Of a stretch of 64,000 nucleotides of DNA, positions 60,552 through 64,000 are shown one piece after another. The position numbers and the translations under genes were made by a program. The notes beneath the pieces were generated by a model. That model was not told where the DNA came from and did not search any database. It saw nothing but the letters and a program-made list of their open reading frames with translations. The stretch is from NCBI GenBank assembly GCA_963789565.1, contig CAWBKX010000002.1, forward strand, positions 3,224,001 through 3,288,000, given 5' to 3'. The stretch's first letter is position 1, and every line of letters begins with the position of its first letter. Source of the DNA: CALAGB01 sp963789565. Its GTDB lineage: Bacteria > Chloroflexota > Chloroflexia > Thermomicrobiales > Thermomicrobiaceae.

Positions 60552-61058
60552 ATGAGTGCACTTGGAGTAAATGGCTGGGATCTAGTCGTCCAGCTCATTG
60601 CCTTTATTCTGTTTCTCTACGTCTTCTGGAAATTCGCGCTCGGTCCGATCACTGGCATGCTCGATCAGCGCCGAGAGCGCATCGAAGAAAGCATGCAGGC
60701 GGCCGAACGCATGCAGAAAGAGCTGGCGGCGACGCAAGCTCGTAACGAAGAGATCCTGGCCGAAGCCCGACGCGAAGCGCAGAAAGTCCTGTCGACGGCA
60801 CGCGACAGTGCCGATCAGACGCTGGCACGCGCTCGCGATCAAGCACAGGTTGAAGCCAAACAGATCGTTGAAAAAGCTCGGGCCGGCATTGCCGCGGAGA
60901 CTGAGCAGGCATGGCAACAGCTTCGTCAGGATGTGGCCGATCTGGCTATTAGCGCGGCGACCAAAATCGTGCGCAAAGAGCTCGATCGAACGCAGCAGGC
61001 TCGGCTCATTGAAGAGACACTTGCCGAGGCTGGCACTGACGGCCGGTTCCAGGCCTAG
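60552..61058 (+). CDS. atpF: F-type ATP synthase subunit b
   Basis: 168 residues. One N-terminal helix (LVVQLIAFILFLYVFWKFALGP), then a long charged coiled coil (MQAAERMQKELAATQARNEEILAEARREAQ) typical of the peripheral stalk. C-terminus VADLAISAATKIVRKELDRTQQ contacts delta. The 133-bp gap before it contains the hairpin and nothing else. Confidence 0.95.
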   Translation: MSALGVNGWDLVVQLIAFILFLYVFWKFALGPITGMLDQRRERIEESMQAAERMQKELAATQARNEEILAEARREAQKVLSTARDSADQTLARARDQAQVEAKQIVEKARAGIAAETEQAWQQLRQDVADLAISAATKIVRKELDRTQQARLIEETLAEAGTDGRFQA

Positions 61059-61082
61059 GAGCAGGCCAGGGGAGGAACTTGG

Positions 61083-61616
61083 ATGTCCGTTGGCGGAGCA
61101 GCCAAACGATATGCACAGGCGGCATTCGACGTCGCCAAGGATCACGGCAATCTCGATGCATGGGAGACGCAGCTCGCTCAGTTGAGTTCGACGTTGCAGA
61201 ACCCGGAAGTCGAGGAGTTTTTCGTTCATCCAGCCGTGCCGCCCGAAGCAAAGCAGGCTGCGTTGCGAACGATGGTTCCGCGCGACGACCAAAAATACGT
61301 TCGCAATCTCATGCTGTTACTGCTCGAGCGCGATAGATTAGAACAGCTTCCGCAGATCGTTGAAGTTTTTCACGAAATGGTTCTGCAGGATCGAGGCATC
61401 GTCATTGCCGACGTGACGACCGCGGTCGCTCTGGACGCGGCTGAAGTCGATAAAGTGCGCGAACGCCTCAAAGGCATGGTCGGCAAGGAGATCCAGATTC
61501 GCACACACGTTGATCCGGATATCATCGGTGGCATTGTCATTCGCATGGGTGACACGCTGATTGATGGTAGCGTGCGGACACAATTGCGACAGCTTCGACA
61601 GAGCATGGCCCGCTAA
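61083..61616 (+). CDS. atpH: F-type ATP synthase subunit delta
   Basis: 177 residues. Start AAKRYAQAAFDVAKDHGNLDAWETQL, helical N-domain, and C-terminal ADVTTAVALDAAEVDKVRERL...DPDIIGGIVIRMGDTLIDGSVRTQL, the standard OSCP/delta end. Links the peripheral stalk to alpha. GGGGAGG precedes the ATG. Confidence 0.95.
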   Translation: MSVGGAAKRYAQAAFDVAKDHGNLDAWETQLAQLSSTLQNPEVEEFFVHPAVPPEAKQAALRTMVPRDDQKYVRNLMLLLLERDRLEQLPQIVEVFHEMVLQDRGIVIADVTTAVALDAAEVDKVRERLKGMVGKEIQIRTHVDPDIIGGIVIRMGDTLIDGSVRTQLRQLRQSMAR

Positions 61617-61697
61617 AGCGGAAACATGCGCTGCCTTTTTCGCTGCTTATGAGACGCGTAAACACCGATCCGAACTGACGCACCAGCAGGAGGAACT

Positions 61698-63221
61698 ATG
61701 GTCGTACGGCCAACTGAAATCAGCGACATACTGCGACAGCAGATCGAAGCCTATGGCGAGAAGATGGTCGTCACCAACGTCGGGTACGTTGTTGAGGTTG
61801 GCGACGGTATTGCCACGGTTCACGGCCTGCGCGAGGTCATGGCGAACGAACTTGTCGAATTCTCCAACGGGGTGATGGGCATGGCCTTCAACCTTCAGGA
61901 GGATTCGGTTGGCGTCATCATCCTCGGTGAATTTACCGACATCGAGGAGGGTGATGAGGTCAAATCGACTGGTCGCATCGCCGAGGTTCCGGTCGGCGAG
62001 GCACTGGTGGGCCGCGTGGTGAACGCGCTTGGCCAGCCGATCGACGGCAAAGGCCCGATCCAAACGACGAAGACTCGCCCGATCGAGCGTATCGCTCCAG
62101 GCGTCATCGCGCGTCAGAACGTCGATACGCCGCTTCAAACCGGTCTCAAAGCCATCGATAGCATGATCCCGATCGGCCGCGGTCAGCGCGAGCTGATCAT
62201 TGGCGACCGTCAAACGGGTAAGTCGGCTATTGCCATCGACACGATCATCAACCAGAAGCGTTCGAACGTCGTCTGCATCTACGTCGCGATCGGCCAAAAA
62301 CGCGCGCAGATCGCACAGACCGTGGCGATCCTCGAACGCGAAGGTGCCATGAACCACACCATCGTCGTGGCAGCGGCTGCCGCTGATCCGGCCCCACAGC
62401 AGTTCATCGCACCCTATGCCGGTACGTCCATGGGCGAAGAGTTCATGGAAAACGGCGGAGACGCACTGATTATTTACGACGATCTCTCCAAGCACGCCTG
62501 GGCCTATCGACAGGTGTCGCTGCTCATGCGGCGTCCTCCGGGACGTGAAGCATATCCAGGTGACGTCTTCTATCTGCACTCGCGTCTGCTCGAGCGCTCG
62601 GCTCGTATGAGTAACGAACTTGGCGGCGGAAGCTTGACCGCCCTCCCGATCATCGAGACGCAAGGCAACGACGTTTCTGCCTACATTCCGACGAACGTCA
62701 TCTCGATCACGGACGGGCAGATCTACCTCGAGTCGGACCTGTTTTACGCTGGTGTTCGCCCCGCTGTGAACGCTGGTCTGTCTGTCTCCCGAGTCGGCGG
62801 TGACGCGCAGATTCGCGCTATGCGACAGGTTTCCGGCCGCATGCGTTTGGACCTGGCGCAGTTCCGTGAATTGGCGGCATTCGCCCAGTTCGCGTCGGAT
62901 CTTGACCCCGCGACCAAGCGACAGATCGACCGCGGACAGCGCCTGACTGAAGTTCTCAAGCAGCCGCAGTACTCGCCAATGCCGGTCGAGGAACAGGTGA
63001 CCATCATCTGGGCGGCGACGAACGGGCCAATGGACGACGTTCCGGTCGAACAGGTTCGCGAATTTGAAGCACAGTATCTTGATTACATGCGAACATCGAA
63101 AGCCGATTTGCTGGCGAAGATCGCGGAGCAGAAGCGGCTGAGCGACGAACTGATCGACGAAATTCGCGTCGCGTCCAGCGAGTTCAAGAGCAGCATCTGG
63201 TCGGCCGCGGCCGCGCGCTAA
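61698..63221 (+). CDS. atpA: F-type ATP synthase subunit alpha
   Basis: 507 residues. Walker A GDRQTGKSAIAID, Walker B-like DALIIYDDLSKHA, and LLMRRPPGREAYPGDVFYLHSRLLERSARM. Non-catalytic nucleotide-binding subunit of F1. AGGAGGA precedes the ATG. The N-terminus (EISDILRQQIEAYGEKMVV) binds delta. Confidence 0.98.
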   Translation: MVVRPTEISDILRQQIEAYGEKMVVTNVGYVVEVGDGIATVHGLREVMANELVEFSNGVMGMAFNLQEDSVGVIILGEFTDIEEGDEVKSTGRIAEVPVGEALVGRVVNALGQPIDGKGPIQTTKTRPIERIAPGVIARQNVDTPLQTGLKAIDSMIPIGRGQRELIIGDRQTGKSAIAIDTIINQKRSNVVCIYVAIGQKRAQIAQTVAILEREGAMNHTIVVAAAAADPAPQQFIAPYAGTSMGEEFMENGGDALIIYDDLSKHAWAYRQVSLLMRRPPGREAYPGDVFYLHSRLLERSARMSNELGGGSLTALPIIETQGNDVSAYIPTNVISITDGQIYLESDLFYAGVRPAVNAGLSVSRVGGDAQIRAMRQVSGRMRLDLAQFRELAAFAQFASDLDPATKRQIDRGQRLTEVLKQPQYSPMPVEEQVTIIWAATNGPMDDVPVEQVREFEAQYLDYMRTSKADLLAKIAEQKRLSDELIDEIRVASSEFKSSIWSAAAAR

Positions 63222-63250
63222 ACGACCATCGGTAAGAGAGGGAGTAGAGC

Positions 63251-64000
63251 GTGGCGACACCACGTGAAATCAAGCGCCGCATTCGAAGCGTCGGGAACAC
63301 GGCGCAGATCACCCGTGCCATGGAAATGGTCGCCGCGTCGAAGATGCGCCGTGCACAGCAACACGTGGTGGCTACGCGCCCCTATGCGGAACGCATCCGC
63401 GCGATGGTCGGCGATCTCGCATCAGTCGGTGTGGAGGAGCAGTCACGCTTTCCGCTCCTCGTTCAACGCCCAATCCAACGTTCAGAGATCATCCTGATTA
63501 CGTCTGACAAAGGACTGGCCGGCGCGTTCAACGCCAACGTCATTCGCCGAGCGCTTCGCTTCATGACGAACGAAAGACCAGAGGGTGCCGAAAACGTCGA
63601 CATGATCGCGATCGGGCGCAAGGGGCGCGACTTCTACACTCGTTTTGGCAAGAATCTGGTTGCCGATTTTCCGCAGACCGGCGAGCAGCCGTCGATGGAT
63701 CTGGTTCGCGCGATCGTGAAGGTCGCCATCGACGATTTCGTCAGCGAGCGGGTCGACGCGGTCTACGTCGCCAACACGAAATTTATCAATACACTGCGCC
63801 AAACGGCTGAGATTCAGCAGGTCCTTCCCATCCAGGCTCCAGAGGGCTCAGGTGACATCACCGATTACATCTTCGAACCGAGCCCGGCCGCCGTGCTTGA
63901 AGCGCTGCTTCCACGTTTCGTGGAAGTCCAGATCTTTCAAGCATTGTTGGAGTCGATCGCGAGCGAGCACAGCTCACGCATGGTCGCCATGCGCAACGCG
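63251..64000 (+). CDS. atpG: F-type ATP synthase subunit gamma, cut by window edge
   Basis: The first 250 codons from a GTG with GAGGGAG upstream. MATPREIKRRIRSVGNTAQITRAMEMVAASKMRRAQ is the N-terminal shaft helix, ITSDKGLAGAFNANV the Rossmann strand, and the visible end (FQALLESIASEHSSRMVAMRNA) is the start of the C-terminal helix. About 35-40 residues remain beyond the edge. atpD and atpC should follow. Confidence 0.96.
   Translation, partial: MATPREIKRRIRSVGNTAQITRAMEMVAASKMRRAQQHVVATRPYAERIRAMVGDLASVGVEEQSRFPLLVQRPIQRSEIILITSDKGLAGAFNANVIRRALRFMTNERPEGAENVDMIAIGRKGRDFYTRFGKNLVADFPQTGEQPSMDLVRAIVKVAIDDFVSERVDAVYVANTKFINTLRQTAEIQQVLPIQAPEGSGDITDYIFEPSPAAVLEALLPRFVEVQIFQALLESIASEHSSRMVAMRNA

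Noticed and set aside
61647..63263. 538-codon open frame antisense to atpA
   Set aside because: Exact shadow of a highly conserved gene on the other strand; its translation has no family resemblance and no ribosome site.

Overview
The window is a single bacterial chromosome segment with no phage, insertion sequence or CRISPR array. By eye it is moderately GC-rich. Starts are mixed ATG, GTG and TTG, many with a clear GGAGG-type ribosome site. The gene families point to Chloroflexota, most likely a Thermomicrobia-like lineage: an Agl23-type (TIGR03663) membrane glycosyltransferase, secreted proteins with Thr/Pro/Ser/Ala-rich low-complexity stretches, a housekeeping sigma factor with little region 1.1, and lipoprotein solute-binding proteins. 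This placement is an inference, not a search result.

Layout. 1-12 kb: partial glycosyltransferase, MlrC-type peptidase, PPDK-type regulatory protein, an NfeD-slipin operon, a secreted beta-rich protein, a frameshifted DapA-family gene and sbcC. 12-24 kb: the main sigma factor, pyrB, a sigma-54 gene with an inserted zinc ribbon, a site-2 protease, a secreted M23 peptidase fused to a lytic transglycosylase, accD-accA, glgC and a GalT-like HIT protein. 24-37 kb: hydantoinase/oxoprolinase A and B, an oligopeptide ABC transporter (binding protein and two permeases, no ATPase), thrC-thrB and a second binding protein. 37-49 kb: a zinc-ribbon membrane protein, rpsF-ssb-rpsR, a parvulin-type foldase, ilvE, a PH/DUF1648 membrane protein, a phospholipid cluster (CDP-alcohol transferase, HAD phosphatase, acyltransferase), yajQ, a poly-gamma-glutamate hydrolase-like gene and a second NfeD. 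49-58 kb: a leuS T-box leader, leuS, an atypical response regulator, an aminotransferase, a YdcF-family gene, recX, a thioesterase, an MBL-fold hydrolase and pyrG. 58-64 kb: the start of the F-type ATP synthase operon (atpZ/I-like, B, E, F, H, A and a truncated G).

The most unusual object is the leuS leader (about 49001-49325). It has a T-box Stem I with a CUC (Leu) specifier, a Stem III-like hairpin, a T-box antiterminator sequence and a U-tailed terminator. A complete tRNA-Ala(GGC) gene with encoded CCA sits between Stem III and the antiterminator. The insert is bounded by 7-bp direct repeats, and removing it restores an ordinary T-box. The tRNA's ACCA end is complementary to the UGGU bulge of the antiterminator 20 nt downstream. 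I know of no description of this arrangement.

Other points of interest: a sigma-54 with an extra zinc ribbon and atypical region I; an orphan OmpR-type regulator whose conserved receiver lysine is Glu; a 41-nt near-perfect inverted repeat overlapping the 3' end of thrB; a second NfeD protease lacking the expected catalytic lysine; and repeated use of GC-rich 3' hairpins without a U-run. Promoters, hairpins and starts were called by eye and are less certain than the protein families.
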